Shown one piece after another: positions 1-8,825 of a stretch of 39,800 nucleotides of DNA. A program made the translations under genes and the position numbers. The notes beneath the pieces are model-generated. The model saw only the letters and a list, made by a program, of their open reading frames with translations. It did no database searches and was not told where the DNA came from. The stretch's first letter is position 1. Every line of letters starts with the position of its first letter. Source of the stretch: Leptolyngbya sp. DLM2.Bin27. GTDB lineage: Bacteria > Cyanobacteriota > Cyanobacteriia > Phormidesmidales > Phormidesmidaceae. The stretch is taken from the NCBI GenBank assembly GCA_007694115.1, contig RECJ01000112.1, forward strand, positions 1-39,800, in the 5' to 3' direction.

Positions 1-45
1 GTCGTTGATCAGGTCAACCTGGTAGGGGCGGAGTTGGGGGGGCAT
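1..45 (-). CDS. 5' end of a gene running off the window; N-terminus MPPQLRPYQVDLIND, resembling SF2 DEAD/DEAH-type helicases (LRPYQ motif)
   Basis: Reverse complement of 1..45 is an open 15-codon frame starting at ATG (cat at 43-45); LRPYQxxLI is typical of SF2 helicase N-termini. Only 15 codons are visible. Confidence 0.5.
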   Translation of the reverse strand, partial: MPPQLRPYQVDLIND

Positions 46-53
46 TGGGCAGG

Positions 54-109
54 GGTTTTGGGTTTTGGGTTTTGGGTTTTGGGTTTTGGGTTGCGGTTTG
101 CGGTTTGCG
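54..109. repeat. Heptanucleotide tandem repeat: GGTTTTG x5, degenerating into GGTTGCG/GTTTGCG x3
   Basis: Direct reading; 7-bp period through the whole tract. Confidence 0.95.
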
Positions 110-264
110 GTGCAAGGTAGGGCCGTAAACCCTCTTCTCTTAACACCTAAGACCTGAGACCTAACACCCCACTCACAATCAACAAGTACTATCTTCTAGC
201 CCATTCATCAAGGGTTACTGGGCCTGTGGCGTTATTATGCAGTTACGTAAACCACGGGTCTGCT

Positions 265-960
265 ATGACCACTTTTCCCCGCACTCCCCTAACGCTGCCG
301 CCGCTGGAAAATGGCGATCGCCTTAGCCGCGCCGAATTTGAGCGCCGCTATGCCGCCATGCCGCAGATGAAAAAGGCAGAATTAATTGAAGGAATTGTAC
401 ATGTGGCCGCAGCCCTGCGGTTTGGTAGTCATGCAGAACCCCACAGCTTCTTGATGGCTTGGCTAGTGTTGTATGTTGCAGCTACTTCTGGGGTGCGGGT
501 GGGCGATAATCCCACCGTAAGGCTTGATCCAGACAACCTGCCGCAGCCAGATGGCATTTTGCGGCTAGAGCCAGAGTTGGGCGGGCGATCGCGCATCAGC
601 AGCGATGACTATGTAGAAGGCCCCCCTGAGCTAGTGGTAGAGGTCTCGGCCAGCACCGCAACGGTTGATCTGCAAGACAAGAAAGCTGTTTACAGACGCA
701 ATGGCATCCAAGAATATCTCGTCTGGCAGGTGTTTGACCGCAAGATCGACTGGTTTTATTTAGATGCAGATCGCTACGTTGATCTAGAGCCGGGTGACGA
801 TGGCCTCTGTCGCAGTCGGGTATTTCCTGGCCTGTGGCTCGACCGAGGGGCGATGGTGCAGGGCAACTTGGCTCAGGTGTTAGCGGTGGTGCAGCAGGGG
901 CTACAATCCTCAGAACACCAGGCATTTGTAGAAAGATTACAGTCTATTCAGGGCGCTTAG
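265..960 (+). CDS. Uma2 family (DUF820) endonuclease-like protein
   Basis: ORF 226..960, internal start MTTFPRTPLTLPP preferred; Uma2-like pattern PDGILRL...PELVVEVSAST...DKKAVYRRNGIQEYLVW. Confidence 0.85.
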   Translation: MTTFPRTPLTLPPLENGDRLSRAEFERRYAAMPQMKKAELIEGIVHVAAALRFGSHAEPHSFLMAWLVLYVAATSGVRVGDNPTVRLDPDNLPQPDGILRLEPELGGRSRISSDDYVEGPPELVVEVSASTATVDLQDKKAVYRRNGIQEYLVWQVFDRKIDWFYLDADRYVDLEPGDDGLCRSRVFPGLWLDRGAMVQGNLAQVLAVVQQGLQSSEHQAFVERLQSIQGA

Positions 961-965
961 GCACG

Positions 966-1925
966 ATGGAAATGCGCAAACTAGGCAACACCGAGATTGA
1001 GATTACGCCGCTGATCTTTGGCACCTGGCAGGCGGGTAAGCGGGGCTGGGTCGGCGTAGAAGATGCCGAGGTGATCGAGGCCATGCGGGCGGCGCTGGAT
1101 GCGGGGATCACCACCTTTGATACCGCTGAGGTTTACGGCGAGGGCTACTCAGAAGATCTGGTGGGCAAGGCCCTAGGAGACCGACGCGATGAGGTGGTGT
1201 TGGCCACCAAGGTGTTTGCCAACCACCTAAAGCACGACCAGGTGATCGAGGCCTGCGAGCAATCGCTCCAGCGCCTTAGAACCGAGGTGATTGACCTGTA
1301 CCAGATCCACTGGCCGTCGGGGGCCTTTGGCAGCGAGGTGGTGCCCCTAGGCGAGACCATGGGGGCGCTCAATGCGCTCAAGGATCAGGGCAAGATTCGG
1401 GCGATTGGGGTATCGAATTTCTCTAAAGCACAGCTGGAAGAGGCCATGACCTACGGGCGCATCGACAGCCTGCAACCGCCCTACTCGCTGTTTTGGCGCG
1501 GGGTCGAGCAAGACCTTTTGCCCTACTGCATCGAGCACAATCTGACGATTTTGGCCTATTCCTCCCTGGCCCAGGGGCTGCTGACCGGCAAGTTTGGCCC
1601 CGACCACCAGTTCCCCAAAGCAGACAACCGCAGCAAAAACAAACTCTTTCTGCCGCCCCTCTACGCCAAAGCCCAGGCGGCTCTGGCCCAGCTCAAGCCC
1701 ATGGCTGAGGCCCACCACATCACCCTGGGCAACCTGGCCCTGGCCTGGCTGATCGCCCAGCCCCAGACCACGGCCATCGTCGGAGCGCGCAATGTTGAAC
1801 AGGCGGTTGAAAATGCGAAGGCCGCTGAGGTGGTGCTGGCTGAAGCAGATCTGGCAGAAATCGACAGTATCAGCCGCACCGTCACCGACCACCTGCCCGC
1901 CGACCCAGTGATGTGGGCCTTTTAA
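966..1925 (+). CDS. Aldo/keto reductase
   Basis: MEMRKLGNTEIEITPLIFGTWQ...FDTAEVYGEGYSE...IDLYQIHWP...AIGVSNF are AKR motifs; start moved to ATG 966. Confidence 0.93.
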   Translation: MEMRKLGNTEIEITPLIFGTWQAGKRGWVGVEDAEVIEAMRAALDAGITTFDTAEVYGEGYSEDLVGKALGDRRDEVVLATKVFANHLKHDQVIEACEQSLQRLRTEVIDLYQIHWPSGAFGSEVVPLGETMGALNALKDQGKIRAIGVSNFSKAQLEEAMTYGRIDSLQPPYSLFWRGVEQDLLPYCIEHNLTILAYSSLAQGLLTGKFGPDHQFPKADNRSKNKLFLPPLYAKAQAALAQLKPMAEAHHITLGNLALAWLIAQPQTTAIVGARNVEQAVENAKAAEVVLAEADLAEIDSISRTVTDHLPADPVMWAF

Positions 1926-1987
1926 CCCCACCTGGGCAGCCAAAACCGATAATCTTACCGCTAGCGTTGCTTTAGTCCCTTGCCCCC

Positions 1988-2317
1988 ATGAAAATTCCTT
2001 TTTTTGGCCGCATCTACAGTAGTTTGTTGAAGCATCCCCGCTATCGCTGGCTGGTGATGGGGGCATCGCTGCTGTACCTGGTGAGCCCGATCGACGTTTC
2101 CCCCGATGTGATTCCCATTCTGGGCTGGATCGACGATGGCTTGGTGGCCACCCTGCTGGCTACAAGCATTACCCAGGTGCTGCTCGACCGTCGTCAGGCC
2201 GTAAAAGACCAGAAAACCCCGGCCCCAGACGACGAGCTAGAGGCGATCGCAGCTACCGATGTCGCCACCCTACCCGCCGCCGCCAAACCTTCTAAACCTG
2301 CCAAATCATCAGAATAA
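1988..2317 (+). CDS. DUF1232 / YkvA-type small membrane protein
   Basis: KHPRYRWLVMGASLLYLVSPIDVSPDVIPILGWIDDGLVATLL is the DUF1232 signature. Confidence 0.85.
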   Translation: MKIPFFGRIYSSLLKHPRYRWLVMGASLLYLVSPIDVSPDVIPILGWIDDGLVATLLATSITQVLLDRRQAVKDQKTPAPDDELEAIAATDVATLPAAAKPSKPAKSSE

Positions 2318-3156
2318 TGGACTGGCTGCTTGACCCGCTCAACTACGACTTTATGCGCCAGGCGCTGGTGGCCAGTTTGCTGGTGGGCATTCTCTGCCCC
2401 ATTGTGGGCACCTACCTAATTGTGCAGCGCCTGGCCATGCTGGGGGATGTGGTGGCCCACGGGGTGCTGCCGGGGCTGGCAATCGCCAACTTTCTCAATC
2501 TGCCGATTTTGCTGGGGGCCTTTACCATGGGCCTGTTTAGCACTGCTGTGATCGCCTGGATACGCACCCAGTCGCGAATTACCGTCGATACGGCGATGGC
2601 GATTACCTTTTCCACCTTCTTTTCGCTGGGCATTACCCTGCTGACGGTGTTTCGCAGTCGGGTGTCGCTGGAGCAGCTGCTGTTTGGCGATATTCTCAGC
2701 ATTAACTCGGGCGATGTTTGGCAAATTACTGCGATCGCAGCCCTGGTGCTGCTCGGGGTCAAGCTGTTTTACAAAGAGCTGCTGTTTTTTACCTTTGACC
2801 CCCTGGGGGCCGAGGCCCTGGGTCTGCCCGTCAACACAATTAACTTTGGCCTGATGGCGGCCATCACCCTGGCGATTATTGCCGGGATCAAGACCGTGGG
2901 CGTGATTTTGGTGGTGGCGCTGATGGTTGGCCCCGCCGCCACCGCATACCTGCTGGTCAAAGAGCTGCACTGGATGATGCTGCTGGGTGCGGTGCTGGGG
3001 GTGCTGTTTGGGGTGGTGGGTATGTACGGTAGCTACTACTTAGATATTCCCTCGGGGCCAGCGATCGGCCTGACGGTGTTTGGCGGGTTTTTGCTGGCGC
3101 TGCTGTTTAGCCCCCGCCAGGGCATTGTCAGCCGCTGGGTCAAGCACCGGATTTAA
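2317..3156 (+). CDS. Metal ABC transporter permease (ZnuB/MntB/ABC-3 family)
   Basis: Polytopic protein; LVGILCPIVGTYLIVQRLAMLGDVVAHGVLPGLAIA and IKTVGVILVVALMVGPAATAYLL; starts within the upstream stop codon. Confidence 0.9.
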   Translation: MDWLLDPLNYDFMRQALVASLLVGILCPIVGTYLIVQRLAMLGDVVAHGVLPGLAIANFLNLPILLGAFTMGLFSTAVIAWIRTQSRITVDTAMAITFSTFFSLGITLLTVFRSRVSLEQLLFGDILSINSGDVWQITAIAALVLLGVKLFYKELLFFTFDPLGAEALGLPVNTINFGLMAAITLAIIAGIKTVGVILVVALMVGPAATAYLLVKELHWMMLLGAVLGVLFGVVGMYGSYYLDIPSGPAIGLTVFGGFLLALLFSPRQGIVSRWVKHRI

Positions 3157-3192
3157 GGGGTTAGGCGACTTCTGGAACATGGTTTCCCAACT

Positions 3193-3453
3193 GGTGGGCA
3201 GTGCTCCCCCAGCCCTGTCAAGGTGGGGCGGATTTAGGGGTCGATCCTTCAGATTGGCCCCGAGCCAAGGACTAAAAGTCCTTGGCTCAAAGCCGAAATC
3301 CTCTGAAGAGGATTGGCAGCTGAGTTCCCCAGTCTGCTTTAGCAGACTTTAGCTATGAGCCAGAGAGTTCACTCCCTGGTGGTTGTGGCCGGAGTCCTTA
3401 GCCTATGGGCATTTCGGGAATAGTTAGGCTTGACAGGGCTGGCAGTGCCCACC
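3193..3453. mobile_element. Candidate MITE-like / REP-like element: inverted ends flanking a cluster of short hairpins
   Basis: AGCCCTGTCAAG (3211-3222) is the perfect complement of CTTGACAGGGCT (3429-3440); GGTGGGCA (3193-3200) of TGCCCACC (3446-3453). Internal perfect hairpins at 3262-3288, 3297-3314 and 3331-3348. Confidence 0.5.
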
Positions 3454-3489
3454 CTACAGCGGCTACAGTCTTCTTGCCTAGAAATCTCC

Positions 3490-3840
3490 TTAGGCCATGG
3501 GCAGTTCTTGTACCTGGGCCTGAAGCCAGGTCAAGTAATCGGGTAGCCCAGCCACAATCGGCAGGGCAATGATCTCGGGCACCGCGTAGCTGTGGAGCTG
3601 GGTAATGGCCTGGGCGATCGCATCAAACCGCCCCAGGTCGGTCTTGACCGTCAGCTGCCACTCGGGCTCAACGTTCACCTCACCCTGCCAGCGGTACACC
3701 GACTTAATGGGGGTGATGCTGACGCAGGCGGCCAGCCGCTGGTCAACGAGGTGGCGGGCCAGGCGGTCGGCCTCGGCCTCTGAGCTAGCGGTGATTAAGA
3801 CCACGCCTAGGGAGGCAAAGGGGGGTGGGAGAGCAGACAT
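3490..3840 (-). CDS. cutA: Divalent-cation tolerance protein CutA
   Basis: VLITASSEAEADRLARHLVDQRLAACVSITPIKSVYRWQGEV...EWQLTVKTDLGRF...HSYAVPEIIALPI is the CutA signature. Confidence 0.95.
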   Translation of the reverse strand: MSALPPPFASLGVVLITASSEAEADRLARHLVDQRLAACVSITPIKSVYRWQGEVNVEPEWQLTVKTDLGRFDAIAQAITQLHSYAVPEIIALPIVAGLPDYLTWLQAQVQELPMA

Positions 3841-3842
3841 GA

Positions 3843-4829
3843 CTAGGGCAGGTGGTCAACAAACTGCGACAGGTTGAGGGTTTCTCGCGCCGGGCGATGG
3901 GTCCAGCGGGTTTCGCCCTGCACGGCCTCGTAGAGGTAGGCTCGCGCCTCGGTGGGTAGCACCGACTCGGTAAACTCGGTGCCGACCACCACCGCCGCCT
4001 TCAGCGACGCCTCTCCCAGATGGGCGCGGGTGAGGTCGGCACGCGATAGGTCAACGCCGTCGAGCATGGCGTTCCACAGCACGGCCCCGGTGAGGTCAGA
4101 GCCGCTGAGGTCAGCCCCGACCATACTTACCCCGCGCATGGTGGTGTCGGTTAGATTGGCGGCGCTGAGGTTGGCGTGGTCGAGGTTGGCCCCGTTGAGC
4201 TTGGCCTCCTTGAGGTTGACCCCGGCCAGGTTCATGCCGTGCAGGTCGACACCGTTGAGCCAGGCCCCCTCCAGGTTGGTAGATTCCATGCGGGTGCGCT
4301 CTAGATCGGCCCCGCTGAGCCTGGCCCCGGTCAGATGCGCCCAAGACAGGTTGGCCCCACTCAGATTAGCGCCGCGCAAATTGGCCCCGGTCAGGTTGGC
4401 CCCGCAGAGGTTGGCCCCGCGCAGATCGGCCTGGCGCAGGTTGGCGTGGCACAGGTCGCAGCCGCTGAGCTGGGCGTTGCGCAGGTCGGCCCGCACCAAG
4501 AATGCGCCGCGCAGGTTGGCCTTGGTGAGATCGGCCTGGGCCAGGTGGGCCTCGCTCATTTTAGCGAAGCTGAGGTTGGCCCAGTTGAGGTGGGCGGAGT
4601 CGAGATGGGCCTGGGTGAGAAACGACCGGCTGAGGTCGGCCCCTTGGAGATTGGCGCGGCTGAGGTCGACCTCAACTAAAATGTGGTGGCTGAAGTCGGC
4701 CCCAGCCAGGCTAATGCCGGCGAAGTTGCGGTAGCCGGCCTCGTAAAGCTCTAGAAAGTACTTAATGTGCATAATGCTACGGTGGTGAGCTGGGGGAATG
4801 GCAGACTCACGGGGGGCTATTAATGGCAC
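3843..4829 (-). CDS. Pentapeptide repeat protein
   Basis: Long A(D/N)LxxA(D/N)L pentapeptide arrays. Confidence 0.95.
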   Translation of the reverse strand: MPLIAPRESAIPPAHHRSIMHIKYFLELYEAGYRNFAGISLAGADFSHHILVEVDLSRANLQGADLSRSFLTQAHLDSAHLNWANLSFAKMSEAHLAQADLTKANLRGAFLVRADLRNAQLSGCDLCHANLRQADLRGANLCGANLTGANLRGANLSGANLSWAHLTGARLSGADLERTRMESTNLEGAWLNGVDLHGMNLAGVNLKEAKLNGANLDHANLSAANLTDTTMRGVSMVGADLSGSDLTGAVLWNAMLDGVDLSRADLTRAHLGEASLKAAVVVGTEFTESVLPTEARAYLYEAVQGETRWTHRPARETLNLSQFVDHLP

Positions 4830-5095
4830 GACGGGTTCCCTGAGAGGGTCAGTGGATTTATGAAATAAGTATGAAATATGACCTGTAAAGCTAGATTTAT
4901 GAGTGTGAGTAACGCTTCTTTAACTAAGGATCAGGAACATAAGTTAACGAATCAAAATGTGATTAATTATTTTTTAACAATTGCCACCGCCGGGGGCTAT
5001 GTGGCTTGAAAACAGCTTATTTGCTTTTCCCCAGGCTGATCGTCTTCGTTGCTTTTGTTTGATAATTTGGTGAGAAACTTAGCACTTGAGCGCCC

Positions 5096-5767
5096 ATGAA
5101 TCGATTTATTTTTTGGGGTCTATGGCTGGGGTTTGTTCTGTATGCGTTTATACTTGCGCCCCCGGATCGGCCCGATACCACTGACCTAATTTTGCGGCTC
5201 TCCACGGGCGCGTGGGAGGGTATCAACCCTGCCATTGTGGCGCTATTTAACGCCATGGGCCTCTGGCCAATGGTCTATGCTGCGATCGCCCTAGTGGATG
5301 GCCATGGTCAGCCGCGACCGGCCTGGCCGTTTGTAGTTGCCTCGTTTGCCGTGGGGGCCTTTGCCCTGCTGCCCTACCTGGGGCTGCGGCAGCCCAACCC
5401 CAGCTTTAGTGGCCCCAGCTTCAGCGGTGCTCAAGGCCTGCTGCTGCGGCTGCTGGAGTCGCGCTGGCTGGGGGCATTGCTGGGCGCTGGGGCGATCGCC
5501 CTGGCCGCCTTTGCCTTATCTAAGGGCGACTGGCCCGATTTTTGGCAGCAGTGGCAGACCAGCCGCTTTATTCACGTCATGTCCCTCGATTTTGTCGCCC
5601 TATGGCTGCTGTTTCCGGCCCTGCTCAAAGATGATATGGCCCGCCGAGGGCTGTCTCAGCCCTGGGTGCCAGGGGCGGTGTTAGCGCTGCCCCTGGTGGG
5701 TGCCTGCCTATACTTAGCCCTCAGGCCCAGTTTGAGCGTGGCGGCAGATGAGTGGGTGAGTGGGTGA
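5096..5767 (+). CDS. Conserved cyanobacterial membrane protein, function unknown
   Basis: Several hydrophobic segments; codon usage and GC consistent with coding; HIP1 site inside. Confidence 0.75.
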   Translation: MNRFIFWGLWLGFVLYAFILAPPDRPDTTDLILRLSTGAWEGINPAIVALFNAMGLWPMVYAAIALVDGHGQPRPAWPFVVASFAVGAFALLPYLGLRQPNPSFSGPSFSGAQGLLLRLLESRWLGALLGAGAIALAAFALSKGDWPDFWQQWQTSRFIHVMSLDFVALWLLFPALLKDDMARRGLSQPWVPGAVLALPLVGACLYLALRPSLSVAADEWVSG

Positions 5768-5779
5768 GTGGGTGGGTAG

Positions 5780-5815
5780 GTGAGTGGGTGGAAATTTGAA
5801 TCTCCACCCACTCAC
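5780..5815. terminator. Probable bidirectional terminator hairpin between convergent genes
   Basis: GTGAGTGGGTGG (5780-5791) pairs with CCACCCACTCAC (5804-5815), 12-bp stem, 12-nt loop. Confidence 0.55.
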
Positions 5816-5817
5816 CC

Positions 5818-8148
5818 CTACCTGACTGCCATACTTTGCAACCGCCCTAGGGTGCGCTGCACCGACGATAGCCCCTGCTGATCGCCCTGGGCCTTTAGGT
5901 AGGCGCTGGCCCGCTCCAGGTCGGCGATCGCCCGCTGCTGGTCGCCCTGGCTCTGGTAGGCGGCGCTGCGATAGCAGTAGGGCAGGGCAATCGGGTCACC
6001 GCAGGCGATCGCATCGCTGTAGTCGCTGACGGCCCCCTTGAGGTCGCCCAGCTTTTGCAGGGCGCTGCCGCGATAGACGTAGGCCATGGGCAGGTGGGGC
6101 TTGAGGGCAATCGCCTGGGTAAAGTCTGCGATCGCAGCGGCGTAACGGCGCTGCTCTAGGCGCAGCCAGCCCCGGTTGCAGTGGGGGGCAAACAGCTTGC
6201 CATTGTGCACAATGGCCTCGCTGAGGTCGGCCTCAGCCTCATTCATCTGGTTGAGTTCGAGCCGTGCCACCCCTCGGTTGTTGAGGGCGATGGCGTGGTC
6301 GGGTTGCAGGGCGATCACCTGGTTGTAGTCGTTGATGGCCCCTGGCTGGTCGCGCAGGTCGTGGCGGGTGGTGCCCCGGTTAAAGAATGCCACCGCATCC
6401 CCGGCGGGAATCACTGGGTCGTGGAAGCGCTGCACCAGCGCCTGCACCACCGTCGGGTCACTGGTGCGCAGTTTAGCCTCCAGATTGGGGATGGCGGCAC
6501 TCTGGGTGGGCAGCGCCTTGAGGCTGACAATGGCGTAGGTGTGATCTGGCGGTGCGCCGCTGCCGCTGTCACACACCAGGTAGCTCTCAGCGGTGCCCAT
6601 GATTTTGAACTTAAAGCGGTTGGGGTAGTTTTGCCGCAGGGGCAAGAGCTGGGTGAGGGCGGTTTTGAGCAGCGGGAGCTGGCTCGACTCGGTGCCCCAG
6701 CGCTGGCTAATGCGCCAGGCCAGGCGGCCATCGTGCTGATCGCCCTGGTGGCACCAGCCAATTTCAAGCTGACCGCCCCGGTCGAGCAGCTGGCAAAACT
6801 GCTGGAGCAGCGCCTCATCAATGGCCAGGTAGCTGGCCCAGGGCCACACCAGCAGCACCCGGTGGGTGGCGGTGGCCAAGGCCGCATCTAGGGCCTGGCG
6901 GCTGGCCAGGGCCTGGGGCTGGGGGGCGACGGTCACGGGCAGGTCAATGATCCAGTCGGGGGGGGCGGGCTGGGGCGGCTGGGCCGAGGTCTCTTGGCGG
7001 GAGGCTTTGAGTTCGACTTCGGTTTGCTGTACCCGTCGCGCCAGCTGCACTAGCGCTTTGCGGGTGGCCGCGTCCGCCGGGGCGGTGGCCCACTGGGTGG
7101 CGATCTGCTGCTGCCGTTCAGCGAGCGATCGCGTCACGCCTTCTAGCTGGGCCAGCTGGGCCTTGACCTGGCCAACATACTGCGACACCACTTGCTGCAC
7201 CTGCTCCTGGGTGTGGCCAGCGGTCTCCTGGCGGCTCACCTGCTGCTGGAGCTGCTGCACCTCGGCGGTGAGCTGCTCTAGCTCGACGGTGCTGGGTGGG
7301 GTTGAGGGGGCAGTCAGGTCGTGGCCGATCCCCACCGGAATTTTAGCCAACGCCTGCTCTAGGGAGGTTTGCTGGCGGGCCAAGTCTTTGACATGGTCAA
7401 CCAGGCGGCCAAATTCTGACTGGGGCACCAGTTCGGCCATGGCCTTGATCACCTCGCCCATTGGGTTGCGAAAGGGGCCTGGGGGAGTTTGGGAGGGCAG
7501 CTCGTGCCAGCGGCGCTCCATTTGGCCGAGGCTGTCTTGGATCTGGGCCACTAAGGTGCGGGTTTCTAGGCGCAGGTTTTCGATGCTGACCCGCGTTTGC
7601 ATGACGTCGGTTTTGACCTGGGAAAGCTTGGTTTCAGCCGCCTCTAGCCGAGGGGTACTGGCGAGTCGCTGGCTGTAGGCAGATAGATTTTCAAGGCTAG
7701 TCTGGGTCGCAGCATACTGATCTTGCAGCTGGGTGATTTGCTGATTGATGGCGCTGAGGTCTGGGGTTTTCAGCATCTCCAGATGCTGATTGACGTGGGC
7801 GTTGAGTTCCTTGATTTCCTTTGAGAAGCGGATAAAGGCGCAGTTGTTGCGCTCCATCACCGCCCGCTGAAAATTGGTCAATGCCTCGGGTGAGGGCATG
7901 GCCATCACCTGTTTGCTCAAGTTGGTGAGGCGGCGGCTGGTCTGGCGGTGCTGGCGGGCGAGTTTTTCCTGGGCGTCTTCGAGCTGTCCTTCAACCCGGT
8001 TGCGGTTGAGCAACCCCACCGCCGCCAGCACCGTCAGCGGGGCCGAGGCCAGGGCAATATTTTGGGCCGCGACCGAGGCCACAGCCCCCACGCCAGACCC
8101 GACGACCAAAGCGCGTTCGGCCCTCGTCAACCAATGATTATCAGCCAC
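5818..8148 (-). CDS. Large coiled-coil protein with a central PLD-like domain and C-terminal TPRs
   Basis: N-terminal hydrophobic segment, long Q-rich coiled coil, central HRVLLVWPWASYLAIDEALLQQFCQLLDRGGQLEIGW, then repeats such as AFFNRGTTRHDLRDQPGAINDYNQVIALQPDHAIALNNRG. Confidence 0.85.
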   Translation of the reverse strand: MADNHWLTRAERALVVGSGVGAVASVAAQNIALASAPLTVLAAVGLLNRNRVEGQLEDAQEKLARQHRQTSRRLTNLSKQVMAMPSPEALTNFQRAVMERNNCAFIRFSKEIKELNAHVNQHLEMLKTPDLSAINQQITQLQDQYAATQTSLENLSAYSQRLASTPRLEAAETKLSQVKTDVMQTRVSIENLRLETRTLVAQIQDSLGQMERRWHELPSQTPPGPFRNPMGEVIKAMAELVPQSEFGRLVDHVKDLARQQTSLEQALAKIPVGIGHDLTAPSTPPSTVELEQLTAEVQQLQQQVSRQETAGHTQEQVQQVVSQYVGQVKAQLAQLEGVTRSLAERQQQIATQWATAPADAATRKALVQLARRVQQTEVELKASRQETSAQPPQPAPPDWIIDLPVTVAPQPQALASRQALDAALATATHRVLLVWPWASYLAIDEALLQQFCQLLDRGGQLEIGWCHQGDQHDGRLAWRISQRWGTESSQLPLLKTALTQLLPLRQNYPNRFKFKIMGTAESYLVCDSGSGAPPDHTYAIVSLKALPTQSAAIPNLEAKLRTSDPTVVQALVQRFHDPVIPAGDAVAFFNRGTTRHDLRDQPGAINDYNQVIALQPDHAIALNNRGVARLELNQMNEAEADLSEAIVHNGKLFAPHCNRGWLRLEQRRYAAAIADFTQAIALKPHLPMAYVYRGSALQKLGDLKGAVSDYSDAIACGDPIALPYCYRSAAYQSQGDQQRAIADLERASAYLKAQGDQQGLSSVQRTLGRLQSMAVR

Positions 8149-8313
8149 GTTAGTAACCCTGATGATGAAAAGATGCTGAGATGAATCAATCTGCCTAGGT
8201 GTGGCGGTGACTGAGGGGGCATCAGGGGCTACACCGCTACTGTTTTAGTATTCGCGGTGCGATCGCGCCATCAGGATAATTTGAGGCTGGAGCACAGGCC
8301 GCTGCCAAACCCG

Positions 8314-8772
8314 CTAGATCAGGTTCCAGAGTTCTCTCGGCACCAGCGGATGAGGGCCAGAGAGCAATGCTTCCGGCGATCGCCACACCGCCGTAAACTG
8401 CCGCTTTCCCTCCACTGCCGTGAGCTGCTCTGTTTCATAGAGCGACTGATCGACAAATCGCCCGTCGTAGACAAACACAATCTCATGGCCCGGCTCGCCC
8501 TCGTAGACAAAGATATTCTCCACGGTGCCCAGCAGGGTCACGTCGGTAATGTTGGCCCCTAGCTCTTCTTTGATTTCGCGAATCGCCGCCTCGGCGCTGG
8601 TTTCGCCAAAGTCAATGCCGCCCCCTAGGGGCCGGGCAAAGCCCTGCTGCTTGGCCGAGTCGTAGGCCTCATGCACCAAAATTTCTTGGCCTCGCCGCAG
8701 GAGACAGAGCGAAAGTGCCCGAATCCGCTGTTTTTTACCCATGGGCATCCTGCTAAATCCAATCTGAATCAA
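8314..8772 (-). CDS. NUDIX hydrolase
   Basis: Nudix box GGGIDFGETSAEAAIREIKEELGA. Confidence 0.93.
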   Translation of the reverse strand: MIQIGFSRMPMGKKQRIRALSLCLLRRGQEILVHEAYDSAKQQGFARPLGGGIDFGETSAEAAIREIKEELGANITDVTLLGTVENIFVYEGEPGHEIVFVYDGRFVDQSLYETEQLTAVEGKRQFTAVWRSPEALLSGPHPLVPRELWNLI

Positions 8773-8825
8773 AGCATACTGAGTTTACAGGGTGATTTTT
8801 TTGAATATGATAAACCGCTACACCA

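Noticed and set aside
3080-3352. 90-aa ORF
   Set aside because: Overlaps the permease end and the hairpin element; not protein-like.
3952-4734. 260-aa plus-strand ORF
   Set aside because: Exactly antisense to the pentapeptide-repeat gene; its R/S/P/L-rich repeats mirror the repeat codons on the other strand.
6181-7678. Plus-strand ORFs of 236 and 270 aa (6181..6891, 6866..7678)
   Set aside because: Antisense shadows of the TPR/coiled-coil gene; low-complexity composition without motifs.
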